64,000 nt of DNA from Symbiodinium kawagutii (Eukaryota > Sar > Dinophyceae > Suessiales > Symbiodiniaceae), in the NCBI GenBank assembly GCA_009767595.1, contig VSDK01028678.1, positions 5,245 through 69,244 on the forward strand, read 5' to 3'. Positions 31,090 to 42,528 of the stretch are shown here, piece by piece. Made by a program: the position numbers and the translations under genes. Position 1 is the stretch's first letter. Every line of letters begins with the position of its first letter. The notes under the pieces are model-generated. The model searched no databases, was not told the origin of the DNA, and saw only the letters and a list, made by a program, of their open reading frames with translations.

Positions 31090-32167
31090 ACCAGCGGGAG
31101 GAGGGGGCGCTCCCTGGCTAAGTCGGCGACTGCGGTGGCTGACTTGGAAGTCATGGAACTTTCCAGGCCTGGGCGACGTCGCGGGACAACAGAATCGGTA
31201 GACTAAGTAGTTTATCAGCTAGTGAATAACTAGTGACTTATAATGGGTTTACAATGGCTTATCATGATTGACCCTTTGGTTATTACCGAGTCGTGTTTAT
31301 TAGCTAGTCGGTAGTAGGTTTATAAACCACTGGTAGCTTATCAACGTTAACGACTAGTAGGTATTCCAAACTCGTACTTAGCCGCCAAAAGTAGGTTTAG
31401 GATGATTAACTTGTCGATCATTAGCTGGTTTATTAGCTGGTTTCAATGAGCTCGTTCTGGAAGCTAGTTCATGATTAGGCCTTTGTAAGTGCTTCATTAA
31501 GAATGCTTGGCGTTAATTAGCTGGTGAATGGTAGGTTTATTATGGTTGATAGTTGTGAAGGGTAAGTTAATAATGGTTAGTAAGTTGACAAAGACTGTAA
31601 TAGGTTATAAACCATTAGTCAAGAAAGGTTATCAAGGTGTTGCAGCAGATTAAGAATGATTGAACATACTGTTTCCTTGCTAGTTGCGCTGATTAGCTGG
31701 TTAGTAGCGGTTAAAAGAGGTTTGGTGAAGTATTGAGATCCCTGGTGTTTAATAGCCAATCAAGCATGATTGATAGTAGTGGTGAAGAATGATCAATGAT
31801 GCCTTGTAGCCCTGGATACTGATGCTTTTTAATGAAACACATTTGCTCGCAGTGGTCAATAATGGCTTGGTAATGGGTACGCATGCTCAAGAAACCAGTA
31901 TAAGCATTATGTTCAATCATACAATTAGTACCTAGTGCTGACCTCACAGCAATGAACTGGTGGTTTCAAGAATCAGGAATAAACAACTCTCAACAAAGCT
32001 AACCTCGCTCAAAGCATTGATTCTTGGATGTTGCCCCTTGAACATCTATATCCCTCGAACTAGTCATCATTGCAAGAAATACTTACTGGTCAAGCTCTAC
32101 GATTTTTTCGATGATTTGTTACGTACATTCTCGCTGTATAATTGTTGGTCATTCACTTCACAAATAA
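31090..32167. other. Degenerate TTAGCTGGTT-rich spacer
   Basis: Repeated but irregular TTAGCTGGTT/GGTTTATAA words. No gene seen. Confidence 0.4.
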
Positions 32168-32270
32168 AAGGGTTTCTCAAAATACAGGACCCAAAAAATG
32201 GTTGGTTTACTAGTAAAAATAGCTCACAATGGATGATTGGGGGGTCCCCTATTTTGAGAAACTCCCAAAT
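32168..32270 (+). mobile_element. MITE family A copy
   Basis: GGGTTTCTCAAAATACAGGA to CCTATTTTGAGAAACTCCC; AAATA on both sides. Confidence 0.85.
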
Positions 32271-33197
32271 AGGAGCTAGCATTGCCCGTTGCTTAATGCA
32301 AATCAACGTCACCTGACCCAGAAAACCGCCCTTGCTGGGTCGCCACGACCAAACTCCTCTGGACGAGAAATTTCCTTCGAGACACGTGTGGGTTGTTGAG
32401 GGACCGAGCATGAACAGCATCATGACCATGATAGACCCTAGGTGGCTTCAAGGGTCATATGTTCATAAATCATAATATAATCCTTGTTGGGATGGTCAAA
32501 TACCCTTCTTTGGGAAGTTCGTTCGGATTCAAGCCTTCTATCTGGATCCTAGTTTGTGTGATTTACATCTTGTGTACAAAACAAATACATAATAGACGCA
32601 TTCATTTATCTATTTATTCATTTATTTGTTGATTTATGTACTTATCTATTTGTCCTTATATGTTTTGTTCGACTCTGGCAAGCAATGAAAATGGATACGA
32701 TGTGGTTCGCCGACCTGATCATGGTGACTCTGACGAATCAGGATAGACTGAATGGTTAATAATTCATGTTGTGAATAGTATAGTGATATGGTGAATAAGA
32801 TGGGGAGTCAATAGTGCCATTCATTTCTGGTTGAATAATCATGGTGAATAATATGGTGAATCACTACTTGAATCACTAATGAATGGTCAATAAATCATGT
32901 TTGATCTACCACTAATACTGGGGAATAGTCACTGCTAACAAGGGTAGAATAAATGATTAGTATATAGTGATTGTTTGATGATTATTTTTGAATGGTTACT
33001 AGTAGTGATCATTTAATTATTATGAAACAATGATTCATTCATTCAGTAGTGAGGTTTAGTAATGTTCAATGATTACCAGTGACTGTGACCAATGATTGCT
33101 ATGTTTTACCAACACAAGTAGTTTCGATTATTGGCAATCATCACAGTTGACGGTGAATCATAGTTTACACTGATGAATTATCATGTCATTTCCAGTA
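32271..33197. other. GTGAAT-rich spacer
   Basis: From 32740, irregular GTGAATAAT/ATCACTAATGAAT words; no gene seen. Confidence 0.4.
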
Positions 33198-33319
33198 ATA
33201 TGGTAGTGGGTCAAAACCCCGTACCCCTGGTTCCCCTCTCATTGACCATTGTTTCCCTCATTACTGTTGGTCATTATCCCCCATGAAGTTGGTTGGTTAA
33301 TATTGACCCACACCCATAT
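33198..33319 (+). mobile_element. MITE family B copy plus block H
   Basis: ATATGGTAGTGGGTCAAAAC to AATATTGACCCACACCCATA, followed by TTGGTATATATATCCCC...ACCAGCTATT. Confidence 0.8.
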
Positions 33320-34008
33320 AGTTGGTATATATATCCCCTATACTTGTTAGTTATCATCCACTAATATTAACCATTCACCAGCTATTATTGGTTGGTTAAA
33401 GCCTAGTAATATGGCTTAATCATCGGAAATTCAAATAATCTGTGTTTTTGGGGTCTGGTTTATCACTAAGAGAACAAACAATAATGCTGACCTTAATCTT
33501 TTAACAACTAATCAGAATTTAAAAAAAACAAAGATCACAAACACAACCAATCACAACCAACATCAATGCCTCACCTCCTGGTTGCTTTCAAACAAAGCCA
33601 CATCCAACAGCCCTTGACCCCCGCCCCCTGCCTCCCAGGTTGGCAGAAGCTGAGCCACCAGGGCTGGGGCAGCAGGAGCGGGGCTGCAGGTCATGGAGCC
33701 ACTGGTTCTACCCTGCAAAATATGAATTATGACCTATAAAAATGATGGTGAACTGGGGGCTCATGGTGACTTTGTGTTTTTTTTGATATCCAATGGAATG
33801 ATATTGATAACAACATGCCTTATGCTGCATTTTTTAATAACTATGTTGGTATATCAATGTTAAATAATGAACCATCGTGGTAAATTGGTACACCATTTTT
33901 TGATATGCCGACAGCCACACGGCCACACCTTTTTTTGATATGCCTAATTAATCACTATGATATACCAACAGGGCTAATGATACTCACCAACAATAGGGAA
34001 GTATCAAC

Positions 34009-34113
34009 TGGTGGTTTCTCAAGTCAGCTTGGGGTACCCACAGTTATCATCCAATCTTGATCATTTTTTGTGAAACAACTACTTTTTGGATGCCCTAGTT
34101 TGAGAAACATCCA
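34009..34113 (-). mobile_element. MITE family A copy, reversed
   Basis: TGGTGGTTTCTCAAGTCAGC to CCCTAGTTTGAGAAACATCC. Lies just downstream of the candidate exon 34156-34269. Confidence 0.75.
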
Positions 34114-34155
34114 CACCTTGTGGAACATGGAACAGTTGGAAAAAGGACATCTTAC

Positions 34156-34269
34156 CTCCACTCGAAAAGTGAAGCCAATGGAGCTACATTTATTGGTTGG
34201 AGCTAGCGATTCATGTGGCAACGCCAAGATTTCATGTCTTGTACGTGCACTGGCCCGGAACAAACGCAC
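34156..34269 (-). CDS. Candidate exon, unknown protein
   Basis: Exactly 38 codons, phase 0 to 0, CCACAG|GTG to GTGGAG|GTAAGA: VRLFRASARTRHEILALPHE, SLAPTNKCSSIGFTFRVE. Both sites are strong. The exon at 34404-34359 joins in phase. Confidence 0.42.
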
Positions 34270-34358
34270 CTGTGGGAGGTTCCTACCCCGAATGTTCCAA
34301 TCATCAGCTGTTCATTTTTCCATATGAAAACTGCATAGCTGCTGAGATGTTCACATAC

Positions 34359-34404
34359 CTCTCTTTTCGGCACCGGCAATGACATTTTGCGCCATATCCA
34401 ACTA
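34359..34404 (-). CDS. Candidate exon upstream of 34156-34269
   Basis: Acceptor CAACAG|, donor GAGAG|GTATGT. In the fitting phase reads SWIWRKMSLPVPKRE. Confidence 0.33.
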
Positions 34405-34698
34405 CTGTTGCTGATTGAAATGATATCCGCACTGGTGCTACTTCTGAAGCTTTATTCGGACAAGGGTCCTATCCAACCAGCGCTGGCTTTTGGATTTATC
34501 GCCCAGCTGACCATATGGCTGTGCCTCAAAAACCTGTAACCTTGGTGGACATCCCCCGACAAATCCAGCTGTTGGGAAGTGAACTGACCCCTCTTGTGGC
34601 GATAGATGGTTGTGCCCCATAGCCAAGCAGCCGTGATGTCTGGTCTACCCACTACATAATCAACCACTGATTGGTCAGCTAGCTCGCCATATATTGAC

Positions 34699-34795
34699 TG
34701 GTTGGTGGTTGCAACCCCTATGAAAAATATGGGCAAACCAACCAATTGTTAATAATTGCTAGGGAAAACAAAAAATGTTTGAATCCACCAACAAG
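34699..34795 (+). mobile_element. MITE family D copy
   Basis: GGTTGGTGGTTGCAACCCCT, ATGAAAAATATG, CAACCAATTGTTAATAATTG, then A-rich tail. Confidence 0.7.
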
Positions 34796-34842
34796 TCAAA
34801 TATTTTTCTCCTGTATACACTGGCACCGTCGCACACCCTTAC

Positions 34843-34943
34843 CGCACCTGCTTCTGCAACCAGTACCTGAACGGAAGGCCCTGAGTCAAAAACAACGGGG
34901 GCCTTCATCAAGTTACCTGGCGACATGAATAGCTTCAACGAAG
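34843..34943 (-). CDS. Candidate exon, unknown protein
   Basis: Reads SLKLFMSPGNLMKAPVVFDS, GPSVQVLVAEAGA with donor GGTGCG|GTAAGG and acceptor CTATCAG|. An inner CCAG|GTAAC or |GTACTG choice is possible. In phase with 35047-34995 (YLKVKTRTKMKKSRVLA). Confidence 0.4.
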
Positions 34944-34994
34944 CTGATAGACTGAAGGACTGGGTACATCTGGAGCATCTTTCGTGACAGAAAC

Positions 34995-35047
34995 CTGCCA
35001 GAACTCGTGACTTCTTCATCTTGGTCCTCGTTTTTACCTTCAAGTAT
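34995..35047 (-). CDS. Candidate exon, lysine-rich
   Basis: CAAATAG| to CTGGCAG|GTTTCT. Reads YLKVKTRTKMKKSRVLA in the phase that fits the next exon; an acidic frame (ILEGKNEDQDEEVTSSG) is also open. Confidence 0.25.
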
Positions 35048-35341
35048 CTATTTGAGGGCTGAATTGCTATAACCTCCAAAAAGCACCATATTTGATCAAC
35101 CTTTGTTGTCACCTAATCATTTTTTAACAAATGACATTTGCTAGTCCTGTTGCCAGTAGTGTTAACCTGCATTATCACCAAGCAACTATATCTCAGCACC
35201 AGCCAAACCTTAATCATTATCAACCACTACATACTGGCCAACTAGAATCAACCACTAGCAACATCTATCAACCACAATCAGCCACAGTGGTTATCAACCA
35301 CAATCAACCACCATTAACCTATGAAAATCCACTATAAATAG

Positions 35342-35470
35342 TGGTTACCCCTAGCCATTAACCATTGTTCCCCTGGTTCCCTTATCATTAACCATTGTTT
35401 TACCTGTGATTGTGGTTATCATCCCCCATGAACGTTGGTTGGTTAACTGCTTGACCCAGCTCGCCATAGC
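35342..35470 (+). mobile_element. MITE family B copy (5' end degraded) plus block H
   Basis: ATTAACCATTGTTTTACC, GGTTGGTTAACTGCTTGACC, then AGCTGGTACATCCCC. Confidence 0.6.
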
Positions 35471-35695
35471 TGGTACATCCCCTATGGTTGCCAGTTGTTA
35501 TCCCCTATTATAAACCATTAACCATGAACTATCTGTAAATCACCTATGATCACCTATGATCCCCTATTATTAATCATTAAATACCTATAAAGATCTATAA
35601 TAACCGCTATAAAAAATCTAAAAATCCACCATCACCACTCCCCACGTCACGGCGGCGCCCACGGGCCGCGCTGCGCTCCGCGATGCTTCGCCCGC

Positions 35696-35767
35696 CTTCT
35701 GCACTCCGCTGTCCACTGAGATCCGCTCGGGCGAGCGGAAGAGCAGCGTCATGGGGGGAGACGCCGC
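35696..35767 (-). CDS. Candidate exon, GC-rich island
   Basis: Exactly 24 codons, GCGCAG|GCG to CAGAAG|GCGGGC (GC donor): AASPPMTLLFRSPERISVDS, GVQK. It sits in the GC-richest patch (35640-35830), next to a 15-bp CACGTGGGGCGCGC tandem. Confidence 0.33.
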
Positions 35768-35879
35768 CTGCGCCACGTGGGGCGCGCCACGTGGGGCGCG
35801 CCATGGGATGCGAGGACGGCCACGGCCGGTGTGGAAGGGTGGTGGTTGATAGCAGGTCATGATAAGCTATGTGAGGATG

Positions 35880-36868
35880 GATTGATATGTTGAATATTGG
35901 TTGAATACTTGTTGATATTGATGATTTAGTTGTGGTAGTTAGGAGTTGATATGTTGAAAGATCAGCAGTTGATAGAAGTTGATTGATATTGATTAGTTGT
36001 GAATTTGTTAAAGGCTGTAGTACGGTTGGGGTTCACAGTTGTTCACGATGTGAGCGGTTGGAGTTCATAGTTGATTAGTGGATAAGGAGTTGATCAGTTG
36101 ATTTTGTTTCATGGTGGTATTTGACTGATAGTTGATTGATGGTTCATCAATAGTGACTAATAGCGGTAAAGCATCCTAAACACCATGAAACACAATATTT
36201 GACGATTTCTGTTGTACCCATTACTGATCCTGATTCACACCTATAAAACGTCTGTGATTGAGCACCATCATGATGACATCTTAACTCACTAAAACTTGCT
36301 ACTGTACCACTGAATTACAGTAGTTCTCCGTATGACAAATATTAATTAAGCACTATACCACACATCAGTAGTATTATAGTATTGGTCAGCCATTCACATT
36401 TGTTTCATCACTACCAACCTCTTAACAGCTAATAAACATAACAACTAATCAATCCTTCACAGTTGATCACTCCCAATTGATGATCATGGCGAACAATTGC
36501 ATCATAACTGCTACACCAGATTTTTTTCTGGGTAGTTGATATTAATACTGCTCCAACTATTGACACGTTCAAAACATGACTATGATTCAGCATACTACTC
36601 TTTGAGTATGATAAAAACAAGTCTGATACAAACTGGGTGTTCCAAAGTTCAATATATATATATATATATAAGTAAATATTGATATTGTGTACTCATATGA
36701 CAGCCAATACTATACCGTCGTTCTTTAGTACTTGCCACAATGAACCGCTATTAGTATTGATCAACTACATCAACCAGTCAACATCAACTACTCAACTTCT
36801 TAACCAACGTAAAGGTCAAATCTTAGTCCCTATATTAACCACTAATATAGTTGGCATACCCCCTGTAA
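35880..36868. other. GTTGAT-rich spacer with (TA)n at 36651-36671
   Basis: No exon-like island found. Confidence 0.4.
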
Positions 36869-36985
36869 CCTTGGTGGCTTATAGATCCCTTGCTAAATTT
36901 GTTTTTTAATGGTTTTATGGTAAATCCATCATATCCCAAAAACACTAAAAACCTAAGTTAGTAACTGGGATATGTGCAAGCCATG
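36869..36985 (+). mobile_element. MITE family C copy
   Basis: CTTGGTGGCTTATAGATCCC and CACTAAAAACCTAAGTTAGT; the right end is changed. Confidence 0.75.
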
Positions 36986-37023
36986 CATTAACCCTACCAT
37001 CACTGGTAGTTCCACTGGTGAAC

Positions 37024-37139
37024 CATCCATGGCCCACCACCCGAAGCTCCACGCGAAGCGCTTGCGCTGCCCGCGGCGCACCGCGCTGGGCCGTGGTGCA
37101 ATGCTGGGCGGGCCGAAGCGCTCGATGGGAAGCCGGGAC
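37024..37139 (-). CDS. Candidate exon, GC-rich island
   Basis: Starts CTGAG|GTCCC. All three frames are open; SRLPIERFGPPSIAPRPSAV, RRGQRKRFAWSFGWWAMD has the best codon pattern. Boundaries and frame uncertain. Confidence 0.27.
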
Positions 37140-37197
37140 CTCAGGGCGGTAGGTGGGGACCATCACTGGTGGTTCCCACCCGGGAGTTCCCTCAGTT

Positions 37198-37320
37198 GGC
37201 GAACTGGGTCAAGCAGTTAACCATCAAGTTTATGGCTTATAATGACCAACCGAATCATAGGGAAAACAATGGTTATTGGTGGGGAACCAGGGGGACTAAG
37301 GGTGAACTGACCCACAGCCC
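37198..37320 (-). mobile_element. MITE family B copy, reversed
   Basis: GGCGAACTGGGTCAAGCAGT to GAACTGACCCACAGCC. Flanked by related GGGAGTTCCCTCAGTT words (37182, 37374). Confidence 0.7.
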
Positions 37321-37520
37321 CCTCAATTCACAAGGCTTGGCGCTTCCCCTAACCCCATGGGACTTTACACCTGGGAGTTCCCTCAGTTCACCTGGGAGTT
37401 CCCCTGTTGGTGAAGCCAACGCCGGGCGTGCTTTGGCGCAAGTGAACTTTCCCAGCAACGAACGAACCAAAGTGATTCATCGGCCTGGCAACTTTTTTGG
37501 TTTCCTGGGTTTTCCAGGTT

Positions 37521-37632
37521 AAATGGGGGTTTCTCAAGCCATAGGGTACCCCAAAAATGGTTGGTTTATTACTAATGATGATTAACAATGGATGATTCGG
37601 AGGGTCCCCTATTTTGAGAAACCACCAAATGG
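37521..37632 (+). mobile_element. MITE family A copy with 6-bp duplication
   Basis: AAATGG at 37521-37526 and 37627-37632. Ends GGGTTTCTCAAGCCATAGGG and CCCTATTTTGAGAAACCACC. Confidence 0.9.
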
Positions 37633-37803
37633 TTGATATGTAAGTGACCCGTGGCACCCGGTAACTCATGATGAGCCAATGGTAATTAATGATGAACCCA
37701 TGGAATGATTAAGCAATGGTAATGATAATTGGTGACCCAGCTAATTGGTTACCCAGTAACTCATGATTAAGAACGATTAATCATTGACAATCGTTAACAA
37801 TGG

Positions 37804-38255
37804 CTTACTAATGACTAATCATGGCCTACTAATGATGATAAACCATGGCTTTCTAATGGCTTAATGATTAATCATGTTAGTCTAATCAAAAAACATGGCA
37901 TAATCATCATATAATGATGGCTATTTAACATTACTCATGGCTTTCTACTGGCTTTCTAACGGCTCAATGATTGTCATAGCCAACAATTAATGATCATTGT
38001 AAGCCATTGTTAAAACTAATAATGATTTTTTTATGGCCATAGTAGCAGTTAACGTCACAACTAAGTCATTAGAAATGATTAGTCATAATTTAATCATAAT
38101 TTCAAATGGCTTAATGATTGTCATTAATAACCATAGCTGAATGAATTTTCTAATGTCACAACTAAGCCTACTAACAGCCTACTAATAGCCTTACTAATGA
38201 CTAATCATGGCCTACTAATGATGATAAACCATGGCATTCTAATGGCTTAATGATT
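37804..38255. repeat. 66-bp direct repeat, two copies 386 bp apart
   Basis: CTTACTAATGACTAATCATG...TTAATGATT at 37804-37869 and 38190-38255, one mismatch. Confidence 0.85.
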
Positions 38256-38353
38256 GTCATAGCCATTGTTCATGTCACAACCAAGCAACTGCTAATCGCT
38301 ATGACATTAACAATGGCTATCATTTAAGCCATTGGAAAGCCATTGTTTTTAAC

Positions 38354-38458
38354 GTGGTTTCACCACTCCCTGTAGCTCTTTTGCTCCCCCTTTAAAGGGA
38401 TTGAACGGGATACCCCTGGCTCCTTACCTCCCTGAGAATCACCAGCTAGTTAAGCTAT
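38354..38458 (+). repeat. Dispersed repeat family I, copy 1
   Basis: TTTCACCACTCCCTGTAGCT, CCTTTAAAGGG, GGCTCCTTACCTCCCT. Matches 41073-41170. Confidence 0.75.
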
Positions 38459-38497
38459 GACGGCTATGCCATTGGTAGTGTCCTGTTCCCACTGCAC

Positions 38498-38552
38498 CTG
38501 CTGTCCCTCCAAGGCGCTTGGCGGCAGCCAGCTGCGGCTTCAAGCCCAGGAC
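38498..38552 (-). CDS. Candidate exon, unknown protein
   Basis: CTGTCCAG|GTC to ACAGCAG|GTGCAG. Reads VLGLKPQLAAAKRLGGTA. G follows AG at both ends. Confidence 0.38.
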
Positions 38553-38765
38553 CTGGACAGCTGACGGCGATGGCTCGGTGGAGGACGTTGGTTTTCAGGG
38601 AGGTTTTCAACCATGCAGGGGGTTAATATTAATGGTTTAAAATGGTTAATGATAGGTCGAAAACCATCGTTTAATATGGTGTTAATATGGTTTAATATGA
38701 AATGTTAATGGTTAATGATAGGTTAATGGTTAAGAGAGATTAATGGTTGATATTTATGGTTTAAA

Positions 38766-38937
38766 ATGGTTAATGATAGGGATTCTGATGGTTAATAGGT
38801 CGAAAATTAAAAAATGGTTCAACCCTATGATTCTAATGGTTAATGATAGGGATTCTCAAATGGTTAATAGGTCAAAAAATAACTACTGGTTCAAGCCTAT
38901 GATTCGAATGGTTGATGATAGGGATTCTACTGGTTAA
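38766..38937. repeat. Three tandem units of about 70 bp
   Basis: ATGGTTAATGATAGGGATTC begins units at 38766, 38836 and 38908. Confidence 0.85.
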
Positions 38938-38985
38938 TATGGATTAATAGGGGATAATCACCAACAATAATGGTGAATCAACGAT

Positions 38986-39096
38986 TATATGGGGGTCTCT
39001 TGAAATGGAGGTACCCCCCAAATCATCCATTAGTACACAGTTGTCGCAATAAACCAATATTTTTTGGGGTTCGCTATTTTGAAAAAACCATCATAT
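38986..39096 (-). mobile_element. MITE family A copy, reversed
   Basis: GGGGGTCTCTTGAAATGGAG to TCGCTATTTTGAAAAAACCA; back-to-back with the next copy. Confidence 0.7.
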
Positions 39097-39202
39097 GGGG
39101 GTTTGTTGAAATGGAGGTACCCCCAAAAGGGTTGGTTTATTACTAGAAAATGTCAATATTGGGTGATTCCGGGGGTACTCCTATTCTGAGAAACCACCAT
39201 AT
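39091..39202 (+). mobile_element. MITE family A copy
   Basis: GGGGGTTTGTTGAAATGGAG to CCTATTCTGAGAAACCACC-ATAT. Confidence 0.75.
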
Positions 39203-39287
39203 ACATAATGGCTGATATAATGATATAATGGTCAATGATGAATGTGAATGATGATTGATGAGCTGGTTGTATAGCAACAGGTGATGA

Positions 39288-39412
39288 TATATGGCAGTGG
39301 GTCAAAACCCTGTACCCCTGGTTCCCCCATCATTAGCCATCCTTTTCCCTATAGCTTTGTTGGTGGAAATCCCCCATTAGTTGGTTGATTAATATTGACC
39401 CATAGCCATATG
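39288..39412 (+). mobile_element. MITE family B copy
   Basis: ATATG-GCAGTGGGTCAAAACC to AATATTGACCCATAGCC-ATATG. Confidence 0.9.
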
Positions 39413-39730
39413 AGTTTGAACTCGGGTCTCATTACCATTGATCATGATTAAGAAAAGGGGATCATAGGGGATATACCGACTATAGGATCCCAAAGATCTG
39501 GTCAGTTTATCACTAAGTATCAATGATTAATCAATATATATAAATATATATTATATATATATATGTGTGTTTTATTTGTGTATAAATAAAGATGTTATAC
39601 ATATGTATTATTTGTTTATATCTAAATATAACTGTATTATTTGCGTATATGTATCAATTCACAGGATGATTTGGGGGTACCGACATTTTAAGTGTATTGA
39701 GAGACCACCACCTAGGGTGTAACCACCAAG

Positions 39731-39795
39731 CAAGTGGTAGATACAAGGATCGATTGTTCAATGGCGAACCTTCACCAACTTCTACCGCTTGGGAG
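39731..39795. repeat. Repeat family K fragment
   Basis: GTGGTAGATACAAGGATCGA then TTGTTCAATGGCGAA; the same words begin the foldback at 62133-62235. Confidence 0.6.
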
Positions 39796-40106
39796 CCCCG
39801 GTCTCTTGTAGTCTCCAGAGTCACGACTGATAAGTTTTCCCGGTTCAAAATTGCTTGGTGGCTGCTTTTGATCCCGACATAGTGGACCATGGGTATATGC
39901 TTAACAATGGTTAGCAATGGTTCATGGCTGATGCAGCATTGTTGACAATAATGGTTGGCAATAATCATGGCTAATACATGGTCTTTACCCATCGAATCCC
40001 TAAAACACAACGCAAATCGAAGTTTGTGGCTACGAACCACCCAAGTATATTCACCATATGCACAAATATATTATTAACCACGTATAAAGCAGTGTTCTGT
40101 TTACCC

Positions 40107-40207
40107 CTATGGCTGTGGGTCAATACACTGTACCCCCTGGGTGAACATCTCATAACTCACCAGGAATGTTCACCCACTTTCTGATCGTGTAATATTGACC
40201 CATAGCT
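40107..40207 (+). mobile_element. MITE family B variant
   Basis: CTATGGCTGTGGGTCAATAC to GTAATATTGACCCATAGC, with GAACATCTCATAACTCACCA inside. Confidence 0.6.
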
Positions 40208-40340
40208 GTTGTGTACCGCACATCACCCATGTTTGTTTACTGAGTACTATGTTTCCGACCATATAGTAGCCAATCTATCAACCAGCATATAGACCACTAC
40301 ATTTGAAGGCACAAAAATCTTATTGAGAGCTATGATGAGC

Positions 40341-40436
40341 AATATATGGGTAAGTGCCAAAATAACCAAAAAATGATAATTTACTAGAAATCCACTGGTT
40401 TGAGGAGTACGACGATTTTGGCACATACCCACATGC
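40341..40436. mobile_element. MITE family G copy
   Basis: ATATATGGGTAAGTGCCAAA and ATTTTGGCACATACCCACAT are inverted ends. Sister at 45113-45232. Confidence 0.75.
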
Positions 40437-40493
40437 AGTGACTTTCTTTGGCTGGAAGGTGCCCAGCTCCAATGACCAGTACTAGTAATAAAA

Positions 40494-40587
40494 TAGGAGT
40501 ACCCCCCCAATTCACACAATAGTTAACCAATTCTTGCAACAAACTATCCATTTTTGGGTCCCCTATGGCTTGAGAAACAACCAAATA
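40494..40587 (-). mobile_element. MITE family A copy, one end lost
   Basis: AAATAGGAGTACCCCCC to CCCCTATGGCTTGAGAAACA. Confidence 0.6.
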
Positions 40588-40831
40588 ACTAGATGCTGAT
40601 TAGCGAGTAATGGTTGGTAATGGTTACTGATGGTTCGTAAGAATAACCATCAATATATTAGTTAGTATATTGTTAGTTGTTAATCATTGGTTCACTATAA
40701 TATTATCATTACTAGCTAGTATTATTGTTATTATTATTATCAACTGTAGTATTAACTATAATATTGGAAAAACTGATAATTAGTTGATAATAAAGCCACT
40801 ATTGCTACTAATAGTTGATATTGTTTCTCAA

Positions 40832-40952
40832 ATATGGCTGTGGGTCAAAACCCTGTACCCCTGGTTCCCTATCATAACCATTGTTTTCCCTACTATTGTT
40901 GGTTATTATCCCCCATGAATTTGGTTGCTTAATATTGACCCACAGCCATATG
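40832..40952 (+). mobile_element. MITE family B copy plus block H
   Basis: ATATG-GCTGTGGGTCAAAACC to AATATTGACCCACAGCC-ATATG, then GCAGGTATATCCCC. Confidence 0.9.
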
Positions 40953-41072
40953 TAGCAGGTATATCCCCATTATTGTTGGTTGTTACCCCCTATTAACCAT
41001 TAACCAGCTATTATTGCTACTAATAGTTGATATTGTTATCTAATTGCTAATCATTAATAGTTAACTACCATC

Positions 41073-41170
41073 TGGTTTCACCACTTCTTGTAGCTCCTTG
41101 GCTCCTCCTTTAAAGGGCTTTATGAAAACCCTTGGCTCCTTAGCTCCCTCACAACCACCAGCCAGTTAAA
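41073..41170 (+). repeat. Dispersed repeat family I, copy 2
   Basis: TGGTTTCACCACTTCTTGTA, CTCCTTTAAAGGG, GGCTCCTTAGCTCCCTCA. Like copy 1 it lies 30-40 bp downstream (in minus sense) of a candidate exon. Confidence 0.75.
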
Positions 41171-41197
41171 CAACTTACTCAATTTTCCGCTCCGCAC

Positions 41198-41263
41198 CTG
41201 CACGATCTCTTTAGTACTTCTGTGCAAGCCTGGCGCGCCGGTGCCGTCATGCTGCTCCATGGC
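41198..41263 (-). CDS. Candidate exon, unknown protein
   Basis: Exactly 22 codons, phase 0 to 0: AMEQHDGTGAPGLHRSTKEI, VQ. Acceptor CATTTTCAG|GCC and donor GTGCAG|GTGCGG are both strong. One of the best unnamed exons. Confidence 0.45.
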
Positions 41264-41299
41264 CTGAAAATGAGTTGATCAATGGTAGAGGCTGAAGTA

Positions 41300-41380
41300 A
41301 TGGCTGGTTGGTGGTTGAAGCTTCCCCTATGAAAAATCTTCGTCAACCATGGTTTATCGCTCGTTCATGACCGTTCATAC
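41300..41380 (+). mobile_element. MITE family D copy
   Basis: GGCTGGTTGGTGGTTGAAGC, CCCCTATGAAAAATC. Confidence 0.55.
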
Positions 41381-42140
41381 AAGTGGTTATTCAATTGATG
41401 AATGAGTTGATCAATGGTTTATAGTGGTCAATACATGGTTGATACTTAAATTATGATCATTCTAATCAGGACCGCTTGATTGCTGGTGAAACATTGATGC
41501 TTCCATATGCATTTCGTTTTCCCAGCTCAGCGCAGTGACCCACCATTGTCAGTCAATAAGTTCTTGACAATGGCGGTGAATGATCAAGTCTTAGCTGTGC
41601 TCTACAATGGACAATACAGTTCAATGATGATCGATAATGCTGAATGACTGACAATCAGTAGTGATTGCCAATGTTGCTAAATGATGGAAAATGATAAGCT
41701 GTAAATTGCTAATAGCCAATGGCAGCTGATCAATCAATGCCAGGGATTAATTAATTCATGGCTAATCAATGCTTAGTCAGTGCTTCATGGTTGATGGACC
41801 GGTTTGCAAACTGAAAGGCCAACACTTTAGACACTACGACAGTACCAAGCGCCGGTAAGGGACAGTTCAAAGCTAGGAAGAAATCAGTCGCAATTGAGAT
41901 ATCCGAAATCCGTGGTCTTGGGCGCTGATCATCTGATAATTTGTTTGGTTCTCACAAAGGGCTACAGCTCGATTCGCAAAGCAACAATGCGATGGTGGTG
42001 ACCAATAATCCAGTAATCAACCATCGCAAACCATCATTAACAACATCACCGTAACCGTAACCATCGTCAACAATCATTTCTGGAACCTCCATTAAGCATC
42101 AATATACAACCAATGTTAATTATCATCAACCATCTTTCAC

Positions 42141-42236
42141 CAACAGCTTGGCTTTACTGCTAAACATGCCAGCGCCACTATCACGGTTACCGTTCTTGTC
42201 CACCTCAGCCTCTACCAACTCATCTCCGGGCTGTAC
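42141..42236 (-). CDS. Candidate exon, acidic protein
   Basis: Exactly 32 codons, ACCATCAG|GTA to CTGTTG|GTGAAA: VQPGDELVEAEVDKNGNRDS, GAGMFSSKAKLL. The DKNGNRD stretch recalls a calcium-binding loop but lacks a full EF-hand. The frame runs further on both sides. Confidence 0.42.
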
Positions 42237-42421
42237 CTGATGGTGGCAAACGGGCCGATGGTGGCAAACAGGCCGCAGGGCTAAGCATCACCGGTTGGGT
42301 AAGTTGGAACACCAGCAGCTGGTGAAGTCAGGCCACTTGCGATATCAGAGCTAATGGTCCAGAGCCAGTTGTTGCGGGAGTCGCAAGTTCAGGCATGGTT
42401 GTTAGTTGGTGGTTCATGATT

Positions 42422-42528
42422 GATCAGTTTCTCAAATTGGGGGGGCTACCCGAGAAATGGATGGTTTATTACTATCACTGATGAGTATAGGGGATGATTT
42501 GGGGTACCCTTGTTTTGAGAAAACATGA
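42422..42528 (+). mobile_element. MITE family A copy
   Basis: CAGTTTCTCAAATTGGGGGG to CCTTGTTTTGAGAAAACATG. Confidence 0.75.
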
